64,000 nt of DNA from Rhizobium sp. NZLR1 (GTDB lineage: Bacteria; Pseudomonadota; Alphaproteobacteria; Rhizobiales; Rhizobiaceae), in contig NZ_CP071632.1 of assembly GCF_017357385.1 (NCBI RefSeq), positions 2,857,501 to 2,921,500 on the forward strand, read 5' to 3'. Below the pieces are notes generated by a model. It saw only the letters and a program-made list of their open reading frames with translations. It was not told where the DNA came from and did not search any database. Each line of letters begins with the position of its first letter. The stretch's first letter is position 1. The position numbers and the translations under genes are program-made. This document shows positions 43,516 through 52,549 of the stretch, piece by piece.

Positions 43516-44723
43516 AGCGGCCCGGGGAGTAACAAGATCGTCGGGAAACCCGATAGCGGCGGGCTCATCCAGCGCCGTGCCCGCCCGCGCCCCAGTGATT
43601 GCACCTTGCCTTCCCCAGCCAGGGAATCCAGCGCCCGCTGCACGGTGCGCGGGCTCGCTCCGAGCGCGATCGCCAAGGCCGAGCTCGACCAAGCCTCGCC
43701 GTCGGCCAGAAAGGCGAGCACCGCCCCATGAGACCCTTCGACGAGGGGGGCCAGCACGGCAATCTCCCGGGCGCCGGGCAGCGAAAGCACAAAGCCGCGC
43801 TTCGTCGCCGAAACCTCCGCCAGTCCGCGCAGCTCGGCGCGCAGGCGGCCGATCTCGACCCTCAGCCGGGCGCGATGCGATTCATCGGCGTGTTTGCCAC
43901 GGAAGGCACGGGCGATGAGCGTACCCCGTGCCACATCCGCCGGCCAGGCTTCGGCAAGTGCGCGGGCGAGCGCAAACAGCACGGGCCGCGTCGCCAGCGA
44001 GACCGCCGTCCCAGCGTTCCACACCACATGGCGGCAGGCATCGACGACGAGCATGCCGGAGGAAAGCAGCTCTTCCACCGCAGCAAGCAGCAGCGGACGT
44101 TCTTGCCCGCGCGACAGCAGCCGCGCCGCCGGAGTATCGAGCACCAGGGCGGCGGCTTCGACCTCCGCCGTCAAAGCCGGGATATCGGCCGCGCGCGCTG
44201 CAAGCCTTGCCCGGTCAAGCGCCGAACGCGCCGCCCTCGTCTGCAAGCGGCGGACGGCAATGCCAGCCGCCACCAGCTCGTGGGCAGCCCGCAGAGCCGG
44301 CGGCAGCGGCGTCGGATCGAGTGCTGCGAGCGAGCGCTCGGCCTCGTCGAGGCCGCCGATCAGCACCAGCCTGCGAATGGCCACATTGCCTGCATGGGCG
44401 GCATTGACCCTGTCGCCGTGCGCATCCAGCACCTTGCGCGCCGCTTCCAGCGCCTTCGGCGGCCAGGTGAGATCGCGCGAGACGAGCGCGATCTCGGCCT
44501 CGGCGACCACGCAGCGCGCTCGCGCCACTGCCTCCCGTGGGCCGAAGGCGCGCGCCGCACTCTTCAACAGCGCCTTGGCGCGAACGAGATCGCCAAGCTG
44601 TGCCATCGCGATGCCGCGCAGCGCCAGTGCCGGCGCATCGTCGCGCAACGCCACCCGCTTCAGCGCGCCGAGTGCATCGCCCGATGCCAGCGCCCGCGCC
44701 GCGGCTGTGATCAGCGAGTCCAT
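43503..44723 (-). CDS. Putative regulator: helical repeat region, SARP-like winged helix and C-terminal helix-turn-helix
   Basis: The 406-residue Ala/Arg/Leu-rich protein has a TPR-like helical N-terminal ~230 residues (LRGIAMAQLGDLVRAKALLK). Next is a segment resembling an OmpR/SARP winged helix (ESHRARLRVEIGRLRAEL, then ATKRGFVLSLPG). A C-terminal MarR/DprA-like helix-turn-helix follows (SSALAIALGASPRTVQRALD, SLAGEGKVQSLGRGRARRWM). I recognise no named family for the whole chain. GGGA precedes the ATG. It is divergent from the DUF899 gene and lies upstream of the beta-propeller gene, either of which may be a target. Confidence 0.65.
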   Translation of the reverse strand: MDSLITAAARALASGDALGALKRVALRDDAPALALRGIAMAQLGDLVRAKALLKSAARAFGPREAVARARCVVAEAEIALVSRDLTWPPKALEAARKVLDAHGDRVNAAHAGNVAIRRLVLIGGLDEAERSLAALDPTPLPPALRAAHELVAAGIAVRRLQTRAARSALDRARLAARAADIPALTAEVEAAALVLDTPAARLLSRGQERPLLLAAVEELLSSGMLVVDACRHVVWNAGTAVSLATRPVLFALARALAEAWPADVARGTLIARAFRGKHADESHRARLRVEIGRLRAELRGLAEVSATKRGFVLSLPGAREIAVLAPLVEGSHGAVLAFLADGEAWSSSALAIALGASPRTVQRALDSLAGEGKVQSLGRGRARRWMSPPLSGFPTILLLPGPLPSD

Positions 44724-44842
44724 TCAAATCCCGTCACACTTGTCACTCCCGTTATTCCCCTGCCCGGCCGTAATCTGCGTGAGACCGGCTGGCAACCCTG
44801 CGCCGGATGCTACGACGATAGACAGGCAAAGGAGAAGACCCA

Positions 44843-45652
44843 ATGACGATACAGCTCGGAACACGGCAGGAGTGGCTGGAAGCGCGGCTCGATCTGCTCG
44901 AAGAGGAAAAGGTGCTGACGCGGCAGAGCGACGCGCTGGCGATGAAGCGCCAGCAATTGCCGCGTGTCAGGATCGACAACGAATACCGCTTCGACACCGA
45001 GGCGGGCAACGTTTCGCTGAAGGACCTCTTCGGCGGCCGCTCGCAGCTCCTCGTCTATCACTTCATGTTCGGGCCGGATTACACCGCCGGATGCCCGTCC
45101 TGCTCCTCGATCGCCGACGGATTCAACGGCTTCTTCGTTCATCTCGAAAACCACGACGTCGCCTTCACGGCGATCTCGCGGGCGCCGATCGCAAAGCTTC
45201 AGGCATTCAAGCAGCGCATGGGCTGGAGCTTTCCCTGGGCCTCCTCCTTCGGCAGCGACTTCAACGGCGATTTCAGCGTCTGGTTCACCCCCGAGCAGCA
45301 GCGCCAGGGCGACATAGAATATAATTACCGCCGCGAGCAGCCCGCCCCCGAACCACTCGCCTTCGAACCATTGGCCGGCAAGACCGTGCAGGAATGGCAG
45401 TTGCGCGGCAGCGAGGGACCGGTGGCGCAGATCGCCGCCATGACCGAAACCGATGTCGCCACCTACACCCGCGACCGGCCGGGCGTCAGCGCCTTCGAGC
45501 TTGCCGATGGCGCCGTCTACCACAGCTATTCCAGCTATTCCCGCGGGCTCGACGGGCTCTGGGGCATGTACCAATGGCTCGACCGCGCTCCCAAGGGACG
45601 CAACGAAACCGGCGTCTGGTGGCGCCACCACGACCGATATGGCAAGGAGTGA
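44843..45652 (+). CDS. DUF899 family thioredoxin-like protein
   Basis: The 269-residue protein matches the DUF899 pattern: RQEWLEARLDLLEEEKVLTR, LPRVRIDNEYRFDT, a thioredoxin-like core with the YHFMFGPDYTAGCPSCSSIA CxxC motif, and YHSYSSYSRGLDGLWGMYQW near the end. A redox role is likely from the CPSC motif; the substrate is unknown. An ATG behind AAAGGAGAAG is the start. It is followed five bases later by a small membrane protein gene, with which it forms an operon. Confidence 0.88.
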   Translation: MTIQLGTRQEWLEARLDLLEEEKVLTRQSDALAMKRQQLPRVRIDNEYRFDTEAGNVSLKDLFGGRSQLLVYHFMFGPDYTAGCPSCSSIADGFNGFFVHLENHDVAFTAISRAPIAKLQAFKQRMGWSFPWASSFGSDFNGDFSVWFTPEQQRQGDIEYNYRREQPAPEPLAFEPLAGKTVQEWQLRGSEGPVAQIAAMTETDVATYTRDRPGVSAFELADGAVYHSYSSYSRGLDGLWGMYQWLDRAPKGRNETGVWWRHHDRYGKE

Positions 45653-45657
45653 CTCCA

Positions 45658-46044
45658 ATGCCGCTTCCCCTCCACACCTCGAAAAGGGGCGGCGAACACG
45701 CCGCCTCGGGCGCCAGCATGGCTGCCCCGGGCGGCAACGCCGCCCTCAACGCCGCCGAATGGCTCTCGCTGGCCGCCGCTGCAGACGGGTCCGTCGGTAA
45801 ACCGGGCAAATCCACCTGGAGCACCCTCGCCGCCGCTGATTGGCTGTCGCTCGCCGCCGCCCCGACATTTGCGCTCATGGCGCTGCTGACGGCCACGGCT
45901 AGCAGCGCCGACATGATCTGCACGACCACGCCGGATTTCCTGCCGATCGGCGGAATGGTGCCGATGTACCTGCTGATGAGCGGCTTCCATTTGGCGCCCT
46001 GGCTGCGGCTTGCTGCCGGCAGGCGAGGTATAGGCCGCCAGTGA
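45658..46044 (+). CDS. Small membrane protein of unknown function with repeated WLSLAAA motif
   Basis: The 128-residue product has a polar start, then two related segments, AAEWLSLAAAADG and AADWLSLAAAPTF. A membrane helix (FALMALLTATASSADMICTT) and a second hydrophobic stretch (MVPMYLLMSGFHLAPWLRLA) follow. Five bases from the DUF899 gene and followed by a terminator, it is the last gene of that operon. I recognise no family; a role with the thioredoxin-like partner is inferred only from linkage. Confidence 0.65.
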   Translation: MPLPLHTSKRGGEHAASGASMAAPGGNAALNAAEWLSLAAAADGSVGKPGKSTWSTLAAADWLSLAAAPTFALMALLTATASSADMICTTTPDFLPIGGMVPMYLLMSGFHLAPWLRLAAGRRGIGRQ

Positions 46045-46076
46045 TGGTGCCAACGCCATCAATCTTTCCTCCGGGG

Positions 46077-46098
46077 TGGCGTTCTCGCCATTTTTTTT
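46077..46098 (+). terminator. Rho-independent terminator
   Basis: A 5-bp stem TGGCG-TTCT-CGCCA is followed by eight T (46091-46098), 33 bases past the stop of the DUF899 operon. Confidence 0.7.
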
Positions 46099-46191
46099 GC
46101 TGACGGGTCATAGCGAGGCGATAGATACCTCGCTGCGCACTGCTCCCGCTCAGCCGTCTGCGGCTTTACACCTTTATCGACGCGGCTAAGT

Positions 46192-46833
46192 TCATGCCTT
46201 CACCTCGATGAAGTCAATCGGCCCGCCGGCAACGTCATCATCAAACACCGCACAGGAAAGCTTGCCGCCGAAGACGCAGCCGCTGTCGATATTGGTGCGG
46301 TTTCCTGTCGTCACCGGATTGGATAGCGACGGTGTATGGCCGTGGACCAAATGCTTGCCCCAATACTCTTCAGACCGGCCGGGAGGAAACCGGATCCATA
46401 GAAGATCGTGCTCGCTCTGCTGCTCCAGTGGAAATGCGGGATCGACACCGGCGTGGACGAAGATGCGGTGCCGATCGAAATGCATGAGCGGACGACCGGC
46501 CGCCCATTGCAGATGCTGGGGCAAAACCCTGCCGCCAAACGAAATCTCGGTTTCAAATCCGCCATTGCCAAGCCATACGGCTCTGTTATCGCTATCGGCA
46601 TAGGCAGCGACCATCATGTCCTCATGATTGCCCTTCAGGCAGATCCAGCGCCACGGGTCGGACGGACCGGCAATGAGCCGGTCGAGGACACGTCTGCTGT
46701 CAGGCCCACGATCGATATAGTCGCCAAGGAAAACCACAGTCCCCTCGGAAGCGTAAGTTGTGATGCGATCGATCATGCTGTCGAGCGGATCGATGCAGCC
46801 GTGAATATCGCCTATGGCAAACGTGTAGCGCAT
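46192..46833 (-). CDS. Calcineurin-like serine/threonine phosphatase
   Basis: The 213-residue enzyme has the metallophosphoesterase motifs in order: AIGDIHG (8-12), FLGDYIDRGPDS, LKGNHED, HAGVDP and HGHTPS. This is the PPP/bis(5'-nucleosyl)-tetraphosphatase PrpE-like group, using two metal ions. The Met at 46833 begins directly before the first strand; a 23-residue upstream extension is unlikely. The substrate (protein phosphate or Ap4A) cannot be decided from sequence. Confidence 0.9.
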   Translation of the reverse strand: MRYTFAIGDIHGCIDPLDSMIDRITTYASEGTVVFLGDYIDRGPDSRRVLDRLIAGPSDPWRWICLKGNHEDMMVAAYADSDNRAVWLGNGGFETEISFGGRVLPQHLQWAAGRPLMHFDRHRIFVHAGVDPAFPLEQQSEHDLLWIRFPPGRSEEYWGKHLVHGHTPSLSNPVTTGNRTNIDSGCVFGGKLSCAVFDDDVAGGPIDFIEVKA

Positions 46834-47040
46834 GTTCCAAGCCTCTCGGCGGCAATGTGACGGCCCGCGGTCAAGGCCGAGAAGGCGCGCAAGGGTTGGC
46901 ACCGAGGCTCACGCACCTTCGCCGTCCGCGGCATCATAACAAACGCAAACCCCGCCGCCATCGCGAAAACCGACTCCATATCCGGCATTTACCGCGATTG
47001 GTTCTCCTTCCGCTTGAGGAGATCGGCGGGCGCGGCTGTT

Positions 47041-47114
47041 GGCTCTCTCCGATCTCATCTCGAGGTGCCCCGTGAGGGCCTCGAAGGACGAGAACTGATC
47101 GGTGTACCTCAGGA
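47041..47114. repeat. Dispersed intergenic repeat, diverged copy
   Basis: CTCGAGGTGCCCCGTGAGGG, CCTCGAAGGACGAG and a trailing GTACCTCAGGA belong to the same family as 25779-25815. It lies in the 444-base spacer between the divergent phosphatase and luciferase-like genes, which shows nothing else. Confidence 0.55.
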
Positions 47115-47277
47115 CGGCAGAGAGTTTGCGGCAACCGGCGTTTGGCGGCCCTCCCGCCGAAAGACCGGTTCCGACAACATCGATGCGCCCCACCCGACCA
47201 GTTCCGATTGTCTTCCGGGCCGGAACTGTGCGATGACCGATCGACCCCTACACAACGGTTCAAGGTGCGGCATCGGC

Positions 47278-48300
47278 ATGAAGAAGATCGGTTTCCTCTC
47301 GTTCGGGCACTGGACGCCCTCGCCTCAATCGCAGACGCGCTCGGCCGGCGATGCGCTGCTCCAGTCGATCGACCTTGCCGTCGCGGCCGAGGAGCTCGGT
47401 GCCGACGGGGCGTATTTTCGGGTGCATCATTTCGCCCGCCAGCTGGCCGCACCCTTCCCGCTACTATCAGCCGTCGGCGCAAAAACCAGCCGGATCGAGA
47501 TCGGCACCGCGGTCATCGACATGCGCTACGAGAACCCGCTTTATATGGCCGAGGATGCCAGTGCCGCCGACCTCATCGCCGGCGGCCGGCTGCAGCTTGG
47601 CATCAGCCGCGGCTCACCCGAGCAGGTGATCGATGGCTGGCGCCATTTCGGCTATGCCCCGCCCGAAGGCCAGAGCGAGGCTGACATGGCCCGCCATCAC
47701 GCCGAAGTATTCCTCGAGGTGTTGCGCGGCGAAGGTTTTGCCAAGCCCAACCCGCGGCCGATGTTTCCGAATCCGCCAGGCCTCCTGCGCCTCGAGCCGC
47801 ATTCGGAGGGGCTGCGCGAGCGGATCTGGTGGGGCGCAAGCTCCAACGCTACCGCCGTCTGGGCGGCCAAGCTCGGCATGAACCTGCAGAGCTCGACGCT
47901 GAAGGACGACGAGACGGGAGAGCCGTTCCACGTCCAGCAGGCCGACCAGATCCGCGCCTACCGCGAGGCCTGGAAGGCAGCCGGCCACACGCGCCAGCCG
48001 CGCGTCTCGGTCAGCCGCAGCATCTTCGCACTCGTCGACGACCGCGATCGCGCCTATTTCGGCTACGGCAATGACGAGGACGACAAGATCGGTTTCCTCG
48101 ACGAGAAGACCCGGGCGATCTTCGGCCGAAGCTATGCCGCCGAACCCGATGCCCTGGTTAAGCAGCTCGCCGAGGATCAGGCGATCGCCGAGGCCGACAC
48201 ACTGCTGCTCACCGTCCCCAACCAGCTCGGCGTTGCCTACAACGCCCATGTCATCGAGGCGATCCTGACCCACGTCGCCCCGGCGCTTGGCTGGCGCTGA
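47278..48300 (+). CDS. LLM-class flavin-dependent monooxygenase
   Basis: The 340-residue luciferase-like enzyme shows the family's MKKIGFLSFGHWTP start, AEELGADGAYFRVHHFARQL, SRIEIGTAVIDMRYENP, and the loop DLIAGGRLQLGISRGSPEQV. It uses reduced flavin to oxygenate an unknown compound. I chose the ATG at 47278 with AAGGTG eleven bases upstream; an in-frame ATG at 47233 would add a poorly conserved leader. It ends 26 bases from a convergent AraC gene. Confidence 0.9.
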   Translation: MKKIGFLSFGHWTPSPQSQTRSAGDALLQSIDLAVAAEELGADGAYFRVHHFARQLAAPFPLLSAVGAKTSRIEIGTAVIDMRYENPLYMAEDASAADLIAGGRLQLGISRGSPEQVIDGWRHFGYAPPEGQSEADMARHHAEVFLEVLRGEGFAKPNPRPMFPNPPGLLRLEPHSEGLRERIWWGASSNATAVWAAKLGMNLQSSTLKDDETGEPFHVQQADQIRAYREAWKAAGHTRQPRVSVSRSIFALVDDRDRAYFGYGNDEDDKIGFLDEKTRAIFGRSYAAEPDALVKQLAEDQAIAEADTLLLTVPNQLGVAYNAHVIEAILTHVAPALGWR

Positions 48301-48325
48301 CGCTCCGACCGATGCTGCCGGGCGC

Positions 48326-49150
48326 TCACACCCGCCTATATCTAGCGCGGAATTCGCGAGGACTGCAGCCCTCGCGCTCGTGGAAGACCCGTGAAAAATA
48401 AAATGGGTCGTCCAGGCCGACCATGGCGGCCACCGTTTCGATCTTTTGGTCGGTGGTTGCCAACAGCTGTTTGGCATGGTCCATGCGCACCCGAAGCTGG
48501 AATGCTTTGGGAGGCAGTCCGGTTTCAAGCGTGAACCGCCTGCGCAGCGTCGCCGGCGACATGCCGTGCTCGGCGGCGAAGGCAGCGAGATCGAGCGGTT
48601 GCATCGCCCGCTGCCGTAGCGTTTCGACGATGTCGGCCATATCAGGCCTTCCCTGGTGTCGATTGGCCCCTCCGCTCGCCTGTCTGGCGGCTGCGATGAC
48701 GATGTGATGCAGCATCAATGCCGCCGACGCCTGCCCAAGGTTGGTATCGTCAAGCAGATCGGCATGAAGCTTGCCGAAGAGCCGCGTCAGCTCATCGAGA
48801 TGATGCAAGGCGACGACGGGGTGCCGCTCGGCAATCATCCTCAGCCTGACGAAGTCTCGCGTGAAGGATCCCTCGAAAAGCGCCCAGCGCTCGTCCCAGC
48901 CGCCTTCGTCGGGAGCGTAAGAATGCGTGCGGTTGGGAAACAGCCAGAACAGAGCAGGCCCGGTCAGCCTCAGCCGGCCGCTGGCTGCGGTTTCCAGCCA
49001 GCCTGGCCCGCGCTCCACCAGCACGACGGCGAAACTCGGAAGTTTGCGGTCGCTCACCGCATGGCGGGCGTGCTGCCTGCCGCTTCCGATGACCGCCAGG
49101 CCGCCGGCCGCGCCGAGCGGCGTTCTATAGATGGCCTCGGCGTCTCTCAT
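48326..49150 (-). CDS. AraC-family transcriptional regulator
   Basis: The 274-residue protein has an N-terminal cupin-like sensing domain (FAVVLVERGPGWLETAASGR) and a C-terminal pair of helix-turn-helices: MQPLDLAAFAAEHGMSPATL and KIETVAAMVGLDDPFYFSRV, ending FHEREGCSPREFRARYRR. This is the classic AraC/XylS signature. It is divergent from the phytanoyl-CoA dioxygenase-like gene, whose regulator it probably is. The 97-base spacer has half-sites TGCCAATT and AATTGGTGGCA. Confidence 0.92.
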   Translation of the reverse strand: MRDAEAIYRTPLGAAGGLAVIGSGRQHARHAVSDRKLPSFAVVLVERGPGWLETAASGRLRLTGPALFWLFPNRTHSYAPDEGGWDERWALFEGSFTRDFVRLRMIAERHPVVALHHLDELTRLFGKLHADLLDDTNLGQASAALMLHHIVIAAARQASGGANRHQGRPDMADIVETLRQRAMQPLDLAAFAAEHGMSPATLRRRFTLETGLPPKAFQLRVRMDHAKQLLATTDQKIETVAAMVGLDDPFYFSRVFHEREGCSPREFRARYRRV

Positions 49151-49247
49151 GATGAGCGAAAAGTCCAGCTGCCAATTTTCTCTATGTCGATTATCCCTGC
49201 AGATCAGCTAATTGGTGGCAAATCAACTTAAGCTGAGGAAGGCTGAA

Positions 49248-50171
49248 ATGTCGATTGCCGCCAGAGCCGCGCAGACCCGAACGCCGGATTTTCCCCTTAC
49301 CGCCCACGGCAAGACCTTGGCTGCGGAGCGGATGGGCTGGCTCACGCCGACCGATCCGGCCATCGGCGTCGACGCCATCCGCCGCCGCTACCAGGACGAT
49401 GGCTATGTCTGGCTGAAAGGTCTTCTGCCACGGGCCGATATCATCGACTTCCGTGGCTGGGTCTTCGAACGCCTCGCTGCGACAGGACTGGTCGAGCCCG
49501 GCAGCGATTTTACGCTGGGGCTCGCATCGGCCACCGGCTGCGACTGGAGCCTGGCGGACCGGCGCCTGATGTCGCTCGTCCGCTCCGCCGCCTATGAAGG
49601 CTTCTGCACGCAACCGCCGCTCATCCGCTTCATGGATGATTTCCTGCAGGGCATTTCCTATCTGCACAAGCGCAAGATCATGCGTTTCACCCAGCCGGGA
49701 TCGCCGACGGCCACACCCGCTCACTACGATCTCGTCTACCTCCGCGGCGGCACCCGCCGCCTGGTGACGGCCTGGATCCCGATCGGCGACATTCCCACCG
49801 AGATGGGCGGCCTGGTCTACCTCGAAGGCTCGCATGCGCTTGGCGTCAAGATGGAGGCCGAGTTCCAGGCCGCAAGCGACGATCTTTCTCCGCAAGAGCG
49901 GATCAGTGCCTATAACAGCCACATGACGGAAGGCGGCTGGGTGTCGAAGGATCTCCCTGATATGGCGGAGCGCTTCGACACCCGCTGGCTCGCTGCCGAT
50001 TATGAGGCTGGTGACGTTGTGCTCCACTCGCCCCATATGATCCACGCCTCGACCACCAACCAGGACAGCAGCCGACGGCTGCGCCTCTCCACCGACATCA
50101 GATATCAAAATGTCGACGACGAGATCGACGCCCGATGGAACAACCATTGGAGTCTCGGCGATATGCTGTAG
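49248..50171 (+). CDS. Phytanoyl-CoA dioxygenase-family Fe(II)/2-oxoglutarate enzyme
   Basis: The 307-residue enzyme has the iron-binding His-x-Asp in TPAHYDLVYL, the distal His in VVLHSPHMIHAS, and the 2-oxoglutarate-binding Arg in SSRRLRLSTDIRYQ, with TAWIPIGDIPTEMGGLVYLE between. It hydroxylates a small molecule using oxygen and 2-oxoglutarate. I chose the ATG at 49248 behind AGGAAGG; a TTG at 49212 is unlikely. It is divergent from the AraC regulator. Confidence 0.88.
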   Translation: MSIAARAAQTRTPDFPLTAHGKTLAAERMGWLTPTDPAIGVDAIRRRYQDDGYVWLKGLLPRADIIDFRGWVFERLAATGLVEPGSDFTLGLASATGCDWSLADRRLMSLVRSAAYEGFCTQPPLIRFMDDFLQGISYLHKRKIMRFTQPGSPTATPAHYDLVYLRGGTRRLVTAWIPIGDIPTEMGGLVYLEGSHALGVKMEAEFQAASDDLSPQERISAYNSHMTEGGWVSKDLPDMAERFDTRWLAADYEAGDVVLHSPHMIHASTTNQDSSRRLRLSTDIRYQNVDDEIDARWNNHWSLGDML

Positions 50172-50377
50172 CCAGGCTTCCCGCGTCCCAATCGGCCGAA
50201 CTCCGCCGCGGGCTTAGCACCAGCGTCAGCTCCATCTCGAAATATCAGACCGAACGCACTCCGACATAGAAGCGGAGCGTCGGGACCTTACAGCCGCGTT
50301 GGACGTTGATGGTCCGAGCCTTGAATCGGTCGCTGACTGACCGACTTATGGCTGTAGCGAACCGCTCGAGTTGCCTG

Positions 50378-51295
50378 ATGCCGCGTACGAACCTGAACGA
50401 TATCCTGATCTTCATGGCCGTCGTCGATGCCGGAAGCTTTATCGCCGGCGGCGAGGCCTTGGGCCTGTCCCGTTCGGCGGCGGGAAAGGCCGTCATCCGC
50501 CTGGAGGACCGGCTCGGCGCACGTCTGCTCAACCGCACGACGAGAACATTGAACCTGACCGACGAAGGGCGAGTGTTTTACGACCGTGGCTTGCAAATCC
50601 TCGCATCGGTAGACGAGGCAGAAGCGAGCGTGGCAGGCAAGAGCGGTACGCCGCGCGGCGTTCTCAGGCTCACCGTGCCTGATGCCTTCGGACGGCGCGT
50701 CGTGCTGCCCCTGTTGGAAGAATATCTTCGGGCCTGGCCCGACATCCAGGTGGAGATGAGCCAAACCGATCGTCTTGCCGACATCGTCGAGGAAGGCTTC
50801 GATCTGGCAATCCGGATCGGCGCGACGGCATCGGACTCCCGGCTGGTCTCGCGCGTGATCGCCACCTACAGGACGCGGCTCTGCGCCTCGTCGTCCTATC
50901 TTGCCGAACGCGGCGAGCCGCGCGATATCGACGATCTCGCAGCCCATGACTGCCTGATTTTCGCCAGCCGCAATCAAAGACAAGGCTGGCGTTTTCGCGG
51001 CAAAGGCGGCTCGTGGATCAAGGCGCGGGGGCGCAGCCGCCTGAGGCTCGACAGCGCAGAGGCGGTCCGCGACGCCGCCTTGGCGGGGCTGGGTATCGCT
51101 CTCCTGCCCGATTTCCTCGTCGCCGACGATCTCGCCGCTGGCCGTCTCCGGCACGTCCTCCCCGACCTCGAAACCGATGACGCCAAGATCGTCATGCTCT
51201 ATCCCGACAAGCACCTGCTGGAACCGCGCATCCATCGTTTTGTCGATCTGATGGTCGAGGCGTTGGGGCACGAGAGACCGCGCTCATCGCCTTGA
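50378..51295 (+). CDS. LysR-family transcriptional regulator
   Basis: The 305-residue protein starts MPRTNLNDILIFMAVVDAGS with a LysR winged helix (LGLSRSAAGKAVIRLEDRLG, RLLNRTTRTLNLTDEG) and a full effector domain. It is of the AaeR/DsdC-like group with ARLLNRTTR. The ATG at 50378 fits the family N-terminus; longer starts are possible but add unrelated sequence. Its last 12 bases overlap tail-to-tail the MFS transporter gene on the other strand. Confidence 0.9.
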   Translation: MPRTNLNDILIFMAVVDAGSFIAGGEALGLSRSAAGKAVIRLEDRLGARLLNRTTRTLNLTDEGRVFYDRGLQILASVDEAEASVAGKSGTPRGVLRLTVPDAFGRRVVLPLLEEYLRAWPDIQVEMSQTDRLADIVEEGFDLAIRIGATASDSRLVSRVIATYRTRLCASSSYLAERGEPRDIDDLAAHDCLIFASRNQRQGWRFRGKGGSWIKARGRSRLRLDSAEAVRDAALAGLGIALLPDFLVADDLAAGRLRHVLPDLETDDAKIVMLYPDKHLLEPRIHRFVDLMVEALGHERPRSSP

Positions 51296-52549
51296 TACGG
51301 AAGCACCGGCATCGGTAATAGCCTTGTCGAAGCCACGGAAACTTTTCAGCGCAAGGGGAAAGAGAGTTGCGGCGAGATAGGCAAGCCCGGTGAGCAATAG
51401 TGCCGCGGCAAGGCCGATCGTGCTGATCAGCGCGCCGCCGACGAGGCCGCCGAAGGGAATGAGCGCAAAACAGAGGGCGGCATTCATCGCGGTCACGCGG
51501 CCGATCAGCGGCTTGGGGATGCGCTCGAAAACCACCGCCGACAGGATCGGGTTGAGGAATCCCGAGGCAAATCCGGCGATTGCCAAGGTGACGAAGATGA
51601 GGATGAGCGGCGCATCCAGCGCAAGGATGAAAAAGCGCGGAAATCCGGTCAAGAGGAACGCCACGGTATAGACCATCAGGCGCGGCATCCGTTCGCCGAT
51701 CGCCGCCGCAATCGCCGCGCCGGCGATCGAAGCGCCGGTGAAGGCCGCAAACATCGCCCCCAGCAGTTCCGGACCATGGCCGGAATCGCGTGTCCAGACA
51801 GGCAGCAGCACCGCATGATAGGCTTGGTCCAGCAGATTGGTGATCGCCACCATGGCGACAATGCTGACGAGCACCGCATCGCCACGCAAAAAGCGCCAGC
51901 CTTCGCGGAGATCGTCGAGATAGGAAGCCCTTTCGGCCGGTCGGACGTCGGGTGCGCCGGATAGCTCGGGCGCGCGCCGCATCCCGGGGATGCCGACTGC
52001 GACGATCAGAGCGGCGGCGGCAAAGGTGGCGGCATTGACGAGGAGCGCCTGGCCCGGGCCGATCAGCCCGATCAACGCGCCCGCGCCGGCCGCCCCCGCC
52101 GTCGAGGCCAGCCGCTCGATCGCATTGGCGACGCCGGTCACCCGTTCGAGCGGCACATTCGCGAGCGCGGCGATGTCGGGAACCATTGCCTGCTTGGCGG
52201 CGTCGGAAGGCCCACGCAGCACGCCCATGGCAAAGACCACGGGCAGAAGCACCGGCATGCCGAGCAGGCCGAAAAAATCGAGCAGCGGCACCAGTCCCAC
52301 CGCGGCCACCGAAGCGGTATCGCAGACGATGGCGATGCGCTTGGCGCCGACGCGGTCGATCAGCGGCCCGCCGAGCGCCTTGGCGACGACATAGGGCAGC
52401 ATCTCCATCATCGCCGTCAGCCCGGTCAGGACAGGGCTACCCGTCGTGCTCAGCACCAGCCAGGGAATAGCAATGGTCGATAGCCGCGTGCCGGAAAGCG
52501 AAAGCGCCTCGGCTGCGGCAAGCGCTAGGAAAGGCCCGCCCCTTCTCAC
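51284..52549 (-). CDS. Major facilitator superfamily efflux-type transporter
   Basis: The 421-residue protein has twelve hydrophobic helices and the loop motif GGPLIDRVGAKRIAIVCD typical of MFS-3/EntS-like exporters. It starts with GTG at 52549, overlapping by GTGA the stop of the ArsR-type regulator gene, so the regulator and transporter form an operon. Export of the compound sensed by the regulator is the likely role. Confidence 0.9.
   Translation of the reverse strand: MRRGGPFLALAAAEALSLSGTRLSTIAIPWLVLSTTGSPVLTGLTAMMEMLPYVVAKALGGPLIDRVGAKRIAIVCDTASVAAVGLVPLLDFFGLLGMPVLLPVVFAMGVLRGPSDAAKQAMVPDIAALANVPLERVTGVANAIERLASTAGAAGAGALIGLIGPGQALLVNAATFAAAALIVAVGIPGMRRAPELSGAPDVRPAERASYLDDLREGWRFLRGDAVLVSIVAMVAITNLLDQAYHAVLLPVWTRDSGHGPELLGAMFAAFTGASIAGAAIAAAIGERMPRLMVYTVAFLLTGFPRFFILALDAPLILIFVTLAIAGFASGFLNPILSAVVFERIPKPLIGRVTAMNAALCFALIPFGGLVGGALISTIGLAAALLLTGLAYLAATLFPLALKSFRGFDKAITDAGASVSRR

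Noticed and set aside
43894..45324. A 476-codon plus-strand frame
   Set aside because: It is antisense to the winged-helix regulator and then runs out of frame through DUF899; the Ala/Arg/Ser composition is that of a shadow.
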